DNA of 64,000 nucleotides from Laspinema palackyanum D2a (GCA_025370845.1 JAMXFF010000012.1:1-64000), one strand, 5' to 3'; counted from the first letter of the stretch, positions 47,875 to 57,837 are shown. A program made the numbers and translations. The notes: a model not told the origin generated them from the sequence alone.

Positions 47875-49473
47875 CTATTAAAAAGGGTCTCAACCCCGTC
47901 GTTTACAGCGAAAAGTTGGAGATTGGAGAGTTTTTTTCAGAGATCTCTTCCGGGGAACCCTCCAAAACCCGGATCTGCCACTTCACACACCGCGACTCAA
48001 ATGTCTGCTGAACTAGGGCATTGCTACAGTTTTAGATCCCAGGGACAAGAAACCGGGGTTTGTGGACCTTTCTTGGACCCTTTTCAGATCAAGGATGTTC
48101 TGAAAAACCTGGTTTCTAACCAATACTGTACCAGCGTCCTCGGGGGTATTCTTCAATTCTGTACTAACGGCGTGATTGGCTTTCTTTTTGCATTTCAGTC
48201 TGGATGGTTACCAGAAGCCCCTTCCAGTCGGTAGGGGTGCTGACTTTTGATATCACTTTCCACAAGGGAAAACAAAAGTTTAACAATCTGGGGCTACGTT
48301 CGTGAGAACCCAGAGGGTCAAAATCAATCCGATGCCCGCAAAAAGTTAGGTCTCTGAAACCAGTTTATCAAAGTGCTTCCCACTCTGGGGGCCTTTTCCC
48401 TCAAGGGTCGTTTTCCCCTCCTGATTTTTGCTCACCTTCCGCCTCGGGGGAAGCCCGCCTAGGGTTTTCACAGGATTACCATTCCACTCCAGGATCCTCC
48501 CTGGATTGAAGGGGAAAACTGAGTATTCCCTTGGCGCTCATTCCTGGGGTTCCTTCTGTGGGTTCAGGGGGTATCTCGGTTCCCTTTTGAGCGGATGAAT
48601 TCGTTTCCCAGAGGGAATTCCACCTATTGATAGAGGTGGTTAGTATCTAACCCGGATACATTTATATTATCTAAGACTACAGTTATTGAGTCCTTTTTGG
48701 TGTTAAGCATCACCATTGAATGATTATCAGCCCCATTGGACAAGGGATTCCAGAATTGGCGTAACGGAGGTCTCTAAACTTTATTATTTTATCAATTGTC
48801 TTAGGGGTCTTGGGAAATTGGACCCTTGAACTGTGCCGAGTAACTGCGCCATTCCTATGCTCAGGGCAGGCATTCAAACCGATCGCACGAAGGTGATGGA
48901 GTGTTTTTTTGGACAGACAACTGTCCTATCCCTCGGGAGAAGAATTCCTGTTTTCCCGCCGGTAGCGCTCATCGGGGGTTCGATGTCATCCGGCCAGGGT
49001 GCGAGAATCTCCCCAGGCGATCGCCTCCCTAGCTGTTCCCTTTCCCTTTCCTCAAACTCGGATTCGCCGGTTCCCGCAGAAGCAGTGGGGGCCCAACTTT
49101 CCCTCGCTCTGAGCTTTTTGCGCTCCATCTTCCCGATGGCATTTCCACCAGACTGCTCCTTTGTCAATGCCCTCCGAAACCTTTCCCCGAGCAGAGCTGG
49201 GGCAATTATAACGTTTTTCTTAAGATGTTATCAAATCGGCCTCCAGGAGAGGTCACCCCTTTAAACTAATTGATAGTCTGGGGACGAATTAATGTCAATT
49301 TATGTATGATATTTCCCTTGTCCTTCCGAGCTTCCATCCGTATAAAGACCTTATTATTTAAAGTGCGATAAATTCCCTGAACCTTATCCTAAAAAAAACC
49401 TAAAAAGCAATAGCCTAATGACGATGACCCCCTCACTCAATTCCTCAAATAGACCCACAATTTACCACATTTT
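47875..49473. other. Long intergenic region, 1.6 kb
   Basis: It separates divergent genes, the LuxR-type regulator (-) and the multisensor kinase (+). It holds an inverted repeat of the AAACCGGGTTTCT family (48048-48117). Open frames at 47571-48234, 48833-49264 (+) and 48874-49167 (-) overlap each other and show no family features, SD or biased composition. A long leader RNA or an unrecognised small RNA is possible. Confidence 0.5.
48048..48117. repeat. Inverted repeat, AAACCGGGTTTCT family
   Basis: AGAAACCGGGGTTT (48048-48061) pairs imperfectly with AAAACCTGGTTTCT (48104-48117). The inner GTGGACCTTTCTT is also shared with the copy at 44042-44104. Confidence 0.65.
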
Positions 49474-52400
49474 ATGACAATCGGGATGGAGTCAACCCAG
49501 ATGAATAACCCTACCAATCCTCAATTTAATAATCGAAGACCTCGCCACTATCTCACCCCATTCAACTCACCGCAGCAACCCGAGGTCACCCCTTTACCCA
49601 CCACAGAGGCAGATTCAGCGATTGGCTTGGGGGGACAAATCCTGTGGAAAACCGATGAGACTGGGGCCCTGACTGAATTAAACCTAACCGGGCAAACCTA
49701 TACGGGGATGGACCGGAAGGTTTCCTTGGCTGGGGGCTTTTTACAAGCTCTCCACCCGGAAGATAGACCCATTTGGCATCATGTATTATCCAGCCCAGAA
49801 ACTCCTACGGACCTAACTCAAAAACGCTTAGGGGTGGCGGTTTGTGAAATGGAACTGCGCTTGTTAGGAAGCGACGGCATCTATCGCTGGATGCTCGTCC
49901 AAGCCTTTCCCCTTGAGGGGAAAAAGGGCGAAGTGGTGGGATGGCAGGGAACGTTCACGGATATCGATCGCCTCAAGCAAGCCCAACTCCAACTCCAAGC
50001 CAAACAAGAATTTATAGAAAATCTCATTGCCTCTTGTTCCGAGGCGATTATTGCCGGGGATGCCAATGGAACTATCCAAATTTTTAATCAGGCAGCCCAG
50101 GAATTATATGGATTAGGCGAACAGAAACCCCCGCAGAATGCCTCAGAATCCGGTCCAACCGAGGAAAAACTCCCAGGGAGACTAAACCCATCCCCTTCAG
50201 GGAGTGGGGTTGGTGTGAGTCATTCCCAGAGCAAACTGGGAATGATGGATCCCCGGCCCACTTCCCCGGAAGGGTTGCCCCTATGGGAAGCCTTTCAGAC
50301 GGAAACGCCATCAGAACAAGAATTAGTGGTCACTCCTAAAACGGGAACACCCCGGATCATGCTGGCGAATAGTCATCCGATTTTTAACCCGGGCGGCATC
50401 AAATTAGGGGCGGTGACTCTGATGCGGGATATTACGAAACGCAAACAGCGAGAACAAGCCTGTTTTAGTCTGTATGCAGAAACTCAGGAAGAAGTTCGCT
50501 TACTCCAGGCTCAACTGGCCGATCGCGATCGCCCACTCCCCCTGGTGCCCGCCCACTCCCCCCAGACAACGGTCCCAGAATCCCTCGATGACTCGCGGAC
50601 TCAAAGACTGCCGAGAATAGAGAATGAGGAGGAGTTCGCCGAACTGTTCCAAACCCTGGATTTAATTAGTCCCTATCATATCGCTGGTCTTCTTTGGGAC
50701 CAGTCCGGGGAATTGCAAGGAGTGATGAATTGCCATCGCCTCCTGGCTGATTCCCTGTGGGAACGGTTAGAAAGCTTACTGCTCAAAGCCTTCCCGGATC
50801 GGATTTTGCGATCGCCTTCCCCAGAAGCGGTGGTTTGGTCCATTGCCTTACCGGAAGGGGAAGACTATGAAGTGCCAATCACCGAACTGGGGTCCCTGCT
50901 CCTATTTCCGGTGATCGGCAAGGGTGACGCTCAAAAGGTGGGACTGCTATTTGTCGTCCCTCAAGGGCGATCGGCTTTGAATGCCTATGAACTAGGCTTG
51001 CTAGAAGGGATGATTCAGCAAGCCTCAAAAACCCTGGAAAAACTCTCTCCAGAGGACTTGGATCACCCAACAGAGGGCCCGGGAAATACCCCGGGCGATC
51101 GCCTTGAACCCTCACCCCAGAACCCAAACCCAGACCTCGTAACGGGATCCGCACAGACCGATCGCCAGAACCAAGGCAAGCGCGATCGCCGTTCCGCTGT
51201 CTCCGCATCCGAGCAACCCACAACAGAGAAACCCGGCGATCGTCGGGAGTCCGTTTCTGCCTTCTTATCCCACCCTTCCCAAGACAATCATTTCTCACCC
51301 ACCCAGAACCGGGAGAGAAAATCTCCGCTTCTTAATGGGAGGGAAACCATCGCCTTGAACCAAAACCGCCAACCCACCCCACAGGACTGCTCACCGAGCA
51401 TTTCCGAGTATTTTGGAGCTTCACCCTCTCCTCAAAACTCCCCAGACCCCCAGGAGAACCCAGCCCAGGAGAATCCCAGGGTCCAGAAAAACTATGCCCC
51501 TAGAGATCGCGATCGCCTTCACGATAGCATCCACTACCGCACAGAGATGGAACCGGGTAGTTCCCCAGGAAAAAGGTCAGAACCAGCCATCAGCGCGGGT
51601 TCGGGTCATCCTCAAGAGTCCCACAAAACCCGTGGGGACGAGGGGGTGCTCATTTATGATGCCGATGGGATTCTCACCACCTGCAATCCCAGGGCGGAAA
51701 GAATTTTAGGCGTAAGTGTTCGGGAATTGATCGGACGCTCGTATCAAGATGCAGGCTATTCCAGCATCTTCCGCGACGGTTCACCGGTTGAAGGCGATCG
51801 CCATCCCCTCGCCATCACCTTCGAGACGGGAGAACCGCAATCCAATACCATCCTGGGGATTTGCAAACCCGATGCCACCCTCACCTGGGTCTCCCTCCAG
51901 CTTCAGCCCTTATTTGATCCGGATTTTGACCCGGAGGAGCGCCATCCTTGTACCGTGATTGTCTACCTCCACGAGATTGACAATTTTACAGAAGATGAAG
52001 ACTCTTCGGGGGAACTCAACGACCCTAAATATCAGTTCATGGTCGAACAGTCCCAGGACTTAATCGCTCGCCATAGTCCCGAGGGACTTTATCTGTATGC
52101 CTCTCATGCCAGTCGTTCGTTGTTGGGATATGAACCCGATGAACTGGTGGGGCAAAGTATTTATGAGTTTGTTCATCCCCAGGATCTGGCGGTAGTTAAC
52201 GGAATCTTTGAGAGATTAACCGGGGAATCCTCTACGGATCGGGTCACCTATCGCCATCGGCGCAAAGATGGGTCCTATATTTGCTTGGAAACGACCCTGG
52301 GATCGGCCCATTACCCTGGGTTAGGGAGAGGATCCGAAGCGATCGCGGTTTCCCGAGATATTACCCCGCACAAGGAGAAGGAAGAAAAAGTTGCCCAGCT

Positions 52401-54564
52401 CAATCATGATTTAGAACGCTTAGTCCGCAAGCAAAGACTGGAACTGGAAAATGGACGACAACTCAAAGAAGAATTGCTCCTGCGCGAACAGTTAGCCCGC
52501 AAAGTGGCGGAAGCGGCTAAGACCCTGCTGAGTACGGAACGCCAGCGCATTGCTGAATCCCGCTCCTTTTTAGCGGAAGCGACCACCCTACTCACCGCAT
52601 CCCTGGATTACCAAACGACCCTGGAGAATTTGGGGAGACTGCTGGTGCCTCGGTTTGCCGATTGGTGCGTGATCAATGTCATGGAAACTGGCACTAGACC
52701 TCTGGGGTCCTCAGAGGGAGACTATCGTTGTGTGACCGTCGCTTGCCTGAACCCCTTGAAGAAATCCACGGTTTGGGCCTTGCAAAATCGTTACCCGGTG
52801 AATGGGGAGGGTCGGTACAGCTATTTGCAAGAACTCAGCGAGATTCGCCGCTTTGAGTCTAGCTCCCACTGGGGAGAACGGCAGAATGGGACGGAGTTTT
52901 GTTTTGGTATTTCTGACGATGAACTCGCAGCCGTGGCTCACGATGCAGAACATCTGGAACTGTTGCGATCGCTTGATGTTCATTCCTATATCTGGTTGCC
53001 CATCTCCTTCGGCGATCGCACCTTTGGCTCCATTCTCCTCGTGCGCGGCAATCCGCCGAGTTCTACTCCTGTGCGTTTAAAAGAGGATGCAGCCTATACT
53101 CCCAGCGACCTGTCTCTGGTGGAAGATTTGGTGCGTCGCGGTGCCATGACCCTAGAAAAAGCCATCCTCTACCGGGAAGCGCGGGAGACAGGAGAAAGTC
53201 TCCGCAAGACGGTTGGCATTTTAGGGGAACGGCAACGCCAGTTACGGACCCTTCAACAGTTGGCAAATTTGCTCAACCAGCGGATTGCTGATTTACCTCG
53301 GTTGTTGCAATTGATGGTAGAAGCCGTCTGCGAGGCTATCCCCAAGGCCCAGTTTTGCCTCATCGTCCTTCACGATCGCCAACTGGACCGTCTGGAATTA
53401 ATGGCCACTGCCGGTAGAGGTACCCAAAATTTACCCATCGGAATCCATTTGAAAACCAAGGATTCTTTACTCTCCGAGGTGTTTGCTACGGGTCAGTCTC
53501 TGTTGCGATGCCATTCTCTCGATGGACTGACTTCCGATTCCCAGACCGAAATCCTCCCCGGGGAGTTACCCGCTTGTGTCTATGCCGTGCCGATTGAGTC
53601 GGCGCGGGCAGGGCGTTTGGGGGTCCTCGCCGTGGGCAATTGGGAAGATTTGGCGGCCTTTGATGTGGAGGACCTGCGTCAAATGGTCACCGCAGTGGGT
53701 GAACAAGCGGCGATCGCCATTAACAATGCCCGCTCTATCGAAATTTTAGAGGAGCGCGATCAACTGTTACAAGCTCAAAATCATACTCTGGCTTGTCAAA
53801 ATCAGGAACTAGAGTCCAAACGTCAACAGATCGAACGTCAGAACTGCCAACTCAAGGAGGGATCTCGCCTCAAATCAGAGTTTTTAGCCACCATGTCTCA
53901 CGAACTGCGGACTCCGATGAATTCAATTTTGGGCTTTTCCCAGGTTCTTTTGCGGGGACGCCGCCATCCCTTGGCGCCTCAGCAAAAACAAATGGTGGAA
54001 CGCATCCTCAATAATGGCAAGCAATTACTCGCTTTAATTGATGATATCCTCGACTTGTCTAAAATTGAGGCGGGTCATTCTGAACTGAAGTTAGAAGAGT
54101 TTGAAGTCGATTTATTAGTCAGTGCCACCTGTGAGGAATTGCGAATTTTTGCCCAACGTAAGAATTTAACGTTGCAGTTTAATTCCACCTTGGATCATCC
54201 CCGGGTTGTGGGCGATCGCTTACGGTTGCGCCAGGTGGTTACCAATTTGATTTCCAATGCCATTAAGTTTACCGCCTCCGGTGGGGTAGAAGTTTCACTC
54301 TCCAGTCCCTCCCCGGATTCAGTGGAAATTTTCGTCAAGGATACCGGCATCGGCATCCCTCCGGAACAGCTTAATCATATTTTTGAAGCCTTCCGCCAAG
54401 GCGATCAAACCACAACTCGCGAATATTCTGGCACCGGCTTAGGATTAGCTCTGTGCGACTCTTTAGTTCGCCTGATGAAGGGGACGATTTCGGTAAAAAG
54501 TCAGATTAATGAAGGTTCGACTTTCTCGATTCAAATCCCTCGCTCTATCTCCGAGCTTGAGTAA
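49474..54564 (+). CDS. Multisensor PAS/GAF histidine kinase, 1696 residues
   Basis: PAS units at about 50-165 and 175-325 (GWQGTFTDIDRLKQ, ITKRKQREQ) are followed by a GAF-like region (about 390-520). Next is a low-complexity Pro/Ser/Asp/Arg linker (about 525-720). Two more PAS units (about 725-840 and 845-975; YEPDELVGQSIYEFVHP), a coiled coil and two GAF domains (about 1010-1235 and 1265-1430) follow. The kinase core has H1476 in MSHELRTPMNSILGFSQ, N-box LISNAIKF, DTGIGIP and GTGLGLAL. No receiver domain and no membrane segment. The start at 49474 is followed by ATGs at residues 5 and 10, so the exact N-terminus is open. The input signals are unknown. The linker is laced with HIP1-type sites coding DR pairs. 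Confidence 0.92.
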   Translation: MTIGMESTQMNNPTNPQFNNRRPRHYLTPFNSPQQPEVTPLPTTEADSAIGLGGQILWKTDETGALTELNLTGQTYTGMDRKVSLAGGFLQALHPEDRPIWHHVLSSPETPTDLTQKRLGVAVCEMELRLLGSDGIYRWMLVQAFPLEGKKGEVVGWQGTFTDIDRLKQAQLQLQAKQEFIENLIASCSEAIIAGDANGTIQIFNQAAQELYGLGEQKPPQNASESGPTEEKLPGRLNPSPSGSGVGVSHSQSKLGMMDPRPTSPEGLPLWEAFQTETPSEQELVVTPKTGTPRIMLANSHPIFNPGGIKLGAVTLMRDITKRKQREQACFSLYAETQEEVRLLQAQLADRDRPLPLVPAHSPQTTVPESLDDSRTQRLPRIENEEEFAELFQTLDLISPYHIAGLLWDQSGELQGVMNCHRLLADSLWERLESLLLKAFPDRILRSPSPEAVVWSIALPEGEDYEVPITELGSLLLFPVIGKGDAQKVGLLFVVPQGRSALNAYELGLLEGMIQQASKTLEKLSPEDLDHPTEGPGNTPGDRLEPSPQNPNPDLVTGSAQTDRQNQGKRDRRSAVSASEQPTTEKPGDRRESVSAFLSHPSQDNHFSPTQNRERKSPLLNGRETIALNQNRQPTPQDCSPSISEYFGASPSPQNSPDPQENPAQENPRVQKNYAPRDRDRLHDSIHYRTEMEPGSSPGKRSEPAISAGSGHPQESHKTRGDEGVLIYDADGILTTCNPRAERILGVSVRELIGRSYQDAGYSSIFRDGSPVEGDRHPLAITFETGEPQSNTILGICKPDATLTWVSLQLQPLFDPDFDPEERHPCTVIVYLHEIDNFTEDEDSSGELNDPKYQFMVEQSQDLIARHSPEGLYLYASHASRSLLGYEPDELVGQSIYEFVHPQDLAVVNGIFERLTGESSTDRVTYRHRRKDGSYICLETTLGSAHYPGLGRGSEAIAVSRDITPHKEKEEKVAQLNHDLERLVRKQRLELENGRQLKEELLLREQLARKVAEAAKTLLSTERQRIAESRSFLAEATTLLTASLDYQTTLENLGRLLVPRFADWCVINVMETGTRPLGSSEGDYRCVTVACLNPLKKSTVWALQNRYPVNGEGRYSYLQELSEIRRFESSSHWGERQNGTEFCFGISDDELAAVAHDAEHLELLRSLDVHSYIWLPISFGDRTFGSILLVRGNPPSSTPVRLKEDAAYTPSDLSLVEDLVRRGAMTLEKAILYREARETGESLRKTVGILGERQRQLRTLQQLANLLNQRIADLPRLLQLMVEAVCEAIPKAQFCLIVLHDRQLDRLELMATAGRGTQNLPIGIHLKTKDSLLSEVFATGQSLLRCHSLDGLTSDSQTEILPGELPACVYAVPIESARAGRLGVLAVGNWEDLAAFDVEDLRQMVTAVGEQAAIAINNARSIEILEERDQLLQAQNHTLACQNQELESKRQQIERQNCQLKEGSRLKSEFLATMSHELRTPMNSILGFSQVLLRGRRHPLAPQQKQMVERILNNGKQLLALIDDILDLSKIEAGHSELKLEEFEVDLLVSATCEELRIFAQRKNLTLQFNSTLDHPRVVGDRLRLRQVVTNLISNAIKFTASGGVEVSLSSPSPDSVEIFVKDTGIGIPPEQLNHIFEAFRQGDQTTTREYSGTGLGLALCDSLVRLMKGTISVKSQINEGSTFSIQIPRSISELE

Positions 54565-54684
54565 GGCAATCCCCCCATTAAAATCTCCCCAGATAGAGCC
54601 AGTCTAAATGCTAATCCCCCCACAATTTAGGAGTGGGAGCATCTCCCGAAGGAAAAGAGACCTAACTCCCCATCCCTGACAACA

Positions 54685-54935
54685 GTAGGTTTTTTACGCT
54701 TAAGAGAACCTCTTGTCCCCTCCCCTTGGCAAGGGGAGGGTTAGGGTGGGGTCCTCTTGATGTGGCGATTCCCTACGGGATAGGTCCGCTTACCGCCACG
54801 TCATGCACTCACGGGAGACCCTCCACCCACTCATTCCTCCTGACTTGGCTTTGCTTTCGTCAGGAGGACCCCACCCTAACCCTCCCCTTGCCAAGGGGAG
54901 GGCACCGGAAGTGCAGTTAAGTGTGAAAAACCTAC
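54685..54935. mobile_element. MITE-like inverted-repeat element, about 250 bp
   Basis: The left arm 54685-54760 begins GTAGGTTTTTTACGCTTAAG and contains CCTCCCCTTGGCAAGGGGAG. The right arm 54860-54935 is its imperfect inverse and ends GTGTGAAAAACCTAC. The inside has no coding capacity. A partial relative is at 60041-60142. Confidence 0.7.
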
Positions 54936-55239
54936 TCTTGTAAGTCCCCGGCCCTCCCCTAAGAGGAGAGGGAGGTAGAAGGAATGAATGTCTTTTCGGG
55001 GAAGGGGAAGAAAGAGGGAAATTTCCCCCGTAGAGCAATAAAAAAATTTTCTTATTCTCCCTCTCCTCTATAGAGAGGGCCGGGGAGAGGTCTCCTTTTA
55101 AAATTTTTTTGATTCATTTCTTGGAGTCATATTTCTACATAAACCCGGGGGATTAAACGAATTATTTAATCCCTCTACCTCGGGTTTATCCCCGTGATTC
55201 AAAACTTTTATATCTTTAATAAAAACAGACAAATTGTAA

Positions 55240-55259
55240 GGACGCACCGCAGTGCGTCC
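55240..55259 (-). terminator. Hairpin downstream of the carotenoid-protein gene
   Basis: GGACGCAC and GTGCGTCC around a 4-nt loop, 36 bp after the stop of the minus-strand gene. On that strand the tail is TTACAATTTGTCTGTTTTTATT. The hairpin is of a type often dispersed in cyanobacterial genomes. Confidence 0.6.
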
Positions 55260-55295
55260 CTACAAAATTTATGCTGTTATGGTCGGGCATTGAAA

Positions 55296-55823
55296 TTATA
55301 AGCTGGGGGTTACACCCGTTTCAGCTTGGGTGGGGATGGAGCTAACCGCAGTATAGCCCATTCCCCCAGCAATTTCTCGTAAAATCGAAATTTGCTCCTC
55401 GAAGGAAGCCTCTTCTATATGAGACAGAATGCGATCGGTTTCCGGGGTGGATTGGTAATCGGAAGGCATATCTACAATGCGATCGCCCATTCCCACGGCC
55501 CAGGCATACCAGACGACTAATTGATTATTAGCAGATAAAGCCCCATAAGCATGGGAATAAACCGTATCTTTCCGTTCCACAATATCCCGCATGATCTGAA
55601 GCTGCTCATCGTCCGAGAGGTTGTAGTAGTCATCCATCAGCATCGGTGCAATGTTCGGTTCCGCTGCTCCCGGCGCGGCGGGAGTAATGGAATCTCCCAT
55701 TTTTTCGTAAATCCAATACAGCACAGCCAATTGGTCATCGGTACTCAATTTTTGAAACTCATTAACGATGTCTAAAGTTCCTTGGGAACGGAGTTGGCTT
55801 TTTCCGGTCAAATTAGCAGTCAT
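55296..55823 (-). CDS. Helical carotenoid protein (OCP N-terminal domain homologue)
   Basis: 175 residues from ATG 55823; an in-frame TTG at 55847 adds eight residues. It matches only the all-helical N-terminal domain of the orange carotenoid protein: FQKLSTDDQLAVLYWIYEKMG, TPAAPGAAEPNIAP, LSDDEQLQIMRDIVERKD and ANNQLVVWYAWAVGMG, with conserved Trp/Tyr in the carotenoid tunnel. These HCPs bind a ketocarotenoid and act as singlet-oxygen quenchers, and some quench phycobilisomes. No C-terminal-domain homologue gene is adjacent, so any carotenoid donor lies elsewhere. The subclade cannot be assigned by eye. It is convergent with the multisensor kinase. Confidence 0.93.
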   Translation of the reverse strand: MTANLTGKSQLRSQGTLDIVNEFQKLSTDDQLAVLYWIYEKMGDSITPAAPGAAEPNIAPMLMDDYYNLSDDEQLQIMRDIVERKDTVYSHAYGALSANNQLVVWYAWAVGMGDRIVDMPSDYQSTPETDRILSHIEEASFEEQISILREIAGGMGYTAVSSIPTQAETGVTPSL

Positions 55824-56515
55824 AAAAGAAATTTCTCTTTCTATCAAGTTGAACTGAATTGATTGTTACAAATCTTTAGGTTAAGTGTCAATCTATCTCG
55901 GGATGAACTAATTTTCCTTAATTCAATATTTTTATATCTTTAGATAGAGAGTTCGTCCGGATTATCTTAAAACCTATCAATTTTTTAAATTTTAAAATTA
56001 TTTCATCTATCTACAGAAATAACCCCCTCAGATAAATTTTCCCTAAATTATTTCATTGGATATAAAAACTAGAAACGATCGCCGTTGTTCCATTCCCGGC
56101 ATTGCTGGCCCCGGATTACCCTCGGTTCTGAACCCGAAAGTCGCCCCTACAGCGGATTATTTCTTTACCTGGAGAAAATTAGGCGGGTTCGGAAGGCTGG
56201 GGACCCCCTCGGGACAACTCAGGATTGCGGGCGATCGCCCCAAGCCCAAAAAGTTTGGCCCCAGATTTTATTCCCTCTGGAATTTCAGACATTGCGTGGA
56301 ACTATAGGTAGCAACAGTTTTTTCGACGATTAGCCCACTATCAATCGCTCCCAATTCAATGCAAATCAAAGAAATATCCGTGATAGCAACTCCATACCTT
56401 AAGTAAAATCCGATAAAATCCGTCTAAAGAGCGAGACCATCAAAAGCGTTAGGGTGAGACAATTTCCCTACCACCCAAACTGCTTCTTTGAGCCAAGTCC
56501 AATTTTTATAGATAA
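55824..56515. other. Intergenic region, about 690 bp
   Basis: This is the divergent promoter region of the carotenoid-protein gene (-) and the receiver-kinase (+). AT-rich stretches occur at 55900-56050. Two overlapping frames at 56056-56333 show no family features, and no RNA was recognised. Confidence 0.5.
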
Positions 56516-57664
56516 ATGAGCGATCCCTCCTTGCCTCAAAACCCAAAAACAGACCGCATCCTGGTTGTCGATGACTCTCCTGATAATGTCTTGCTCGTCA
56601 AGACGATTTTGGAAGAAGAGGGATATGACATCACTCAGGCAGAAAGCGGCTTTTCCGCTTTAGCGCAAATTGACCAATCACCACCCGACTTGGTATTGCT
56701 GGATATTATGATGCCGGGAATGGATGGCTATGAAGTCACCAGGCGGATTCGCGACCCCAAAAAAAAGCGGCCCTTTATCCCCATTTTGCTGATCACCGCT
56801 CACGATCAACCCAGTGTGGTTGAGGGATTGGATCTCGGAGCCGATGATTTTATCCGCAAACCAGTCGAACTCGATGAACTCTTAGCGCGGGTGCGGAGTT
56901 TGTTGCGCCTCAAGCATAGTGTAGATGAGCGGGATGAAATCGCCCGTCAGCGCGAGGATTTCGTATCCAGGCTCACCCATGACTTGCGAACGCCGTTAGT
57001 CGCGGCGGATCGAATGTTGAATCTACTCAAACAAGAAGCCCTCGGACCGATCACCCCTCAGATGGAAGAAGTCTTCACCACGATGGTGCGGAGTAACCAA
57101 AATCTGTTGAAAATGGTGAATACGTTGCTGGAGGTGTATCGCTACGAAGCCGATCGCAAAAATCTGAATTTCTCGTTGGTGGATATGCCACAACTGATTC
57201 AGGAAATTATCGAGGAACTGCTGCCGATCGCCCAGGAAAAAGAAACCCAAATCAAGGTTAAGTATGGAACGGCAGTCGATGGATCCGGGAAAACTTCGGG
57301 GTTTGTCCGGGGCGATCGCCTAGAACTGCGTCGCCTTGTGACTAATTTAGTGGGGAATGCGATCAAGTTTACCGACAATGGGATCATCGAGATTCGCATT
57401 ACGGAAGAGGTCGTTCGTAAAAATGCAGGGGTTCCCAACTGGATTGCGATCGCTGTAGCTGATAACGGTGCTGGGATTAGTGAGGCGGATCAAAGCTTAT
57501 TGTTTCAAAGATTTCTTCCCGGCAAGCACAAGCGATCGGGAAGCGGTTTGGGCCTGCACCTGTGTAAACGAATTACCGAAGCCCATAATGGAACCATTGA
57601 TGTGGAGTCAGTCCTAGGCCAAGGCAGCATCTTTAGGGTGCGCTTACCGGCTTGGAACAATTGA
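56516..57664 (+). CDS. Response regulator-histidine kinase (REC-HisKA-HATPase)
   Basis: 382 residues. A receiver domain (about 14-132) has VVDDS and D63 in LLDIMMPGMDG. The kinase has H155 in LTHDLRTPLVAADRM, N-box LVGNAIKF, G1 DNGAGIS and a G2 box GSGLGLHL. The HisKA is of a different subtype from the three AHE-type kinases at 15046, 28376 and 30156. It is soluble with no sensor domain, so it should be controlled by phosphorylation of its own receiver. It is transcribed alone and followed by a palindrome and a 12-bp tandem array rather than a classical terminator. Confidence 0.92.
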   Translation: MSDPSLPQNPKTDRILVVDDSPDNVLLVKTILEEEGYDITQAESGFSALAQIDQSPPDLVLLDIMMPGMDGYEVTRRIRDPKKKRPFIPILLITAHDQPSVVEGLDLGADDFIRKPVELDELLARVRSLLRLKHSVDERDEIARQREDFVSRLTHDLRTPLVAADRMLNLLKQEALGPITPQMEEVFTTMVRSNQNLLKMVNTLLEVYRYEADRKNLNFSLVDMPQLIQEIIEELLPIAQEKETQIKVKYGTAVDGSGKTSGFVRGDRLELRRLVTNLVGNAIKFTDNGIIEIRITEEVVRKNAGVPNWIAIAVADNGAGISEADQSLLFQRFLPGKHKRSGSGLGLHLCKRITEAHNGTIDVESVLGQGSIFRVRLPAWNN

Positions 57665-57708
57665 TCCATTGCGGGGTTATTCTCGCTTAAGCGGGAGCTT
57701 AGGGTGTC

Positions 57709-57780
57709 AAATTTCAGGGCAAATTTCAGGGCAAATTTCAGGGCAAATTTCAGGGCAAATTTCAGGGCAAATTTCAGAGT
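57709..57780 (+). repeat. 12-bp tandem array, AAATTTCAGGGC
   Basis: Five perfect 12-bp units followed by one with two changes. It begins 44 bp after the stop of the receiver-kinase gene. The unbroken, identical units suggest recent expansion. Confidence 0.95.
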
Positions 57781-57837
57781 GATAATTGCGGTTATCTAAC
57801 ATCCCTTATAGATATAGAGAGAATATTAGAGAGTCAG

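Larger units (their letters stand above)
54565..55295. other. Repeat-rich intergenic region between convergent genes
   Basis: About 730 bp with no credible gene. It contains the inverted-repeat element at 54685-54935, an inverted pair of CCGGCCCTCCCC/GGGCCGGGGA arms (about 54944-54976 and 55057-55090), an AAACCCGGGGGATTAAA hairpin (about 55141-55190) and the hairpin at 55240. Confidence 0.7.

Noticed and set aside
48833-49264. 143-codon plus-strand frame and 97-codon minus-strand frame in the same place
   Set aside because: They overlap head to head, and neither has a ribosome-binding site, recognisable motif or credible composition.
56056-56333. Two overlapping plus-strand frames of about 82 codons
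   Set aside because: They overlap in different frames, lack a start context and show no conserved features.
57709-57780. Possible CRISPR array
   Set aside because: The 12-bp units are directly adjacent with no spacers, and there are no cas genes, so it is a simple tandem array.
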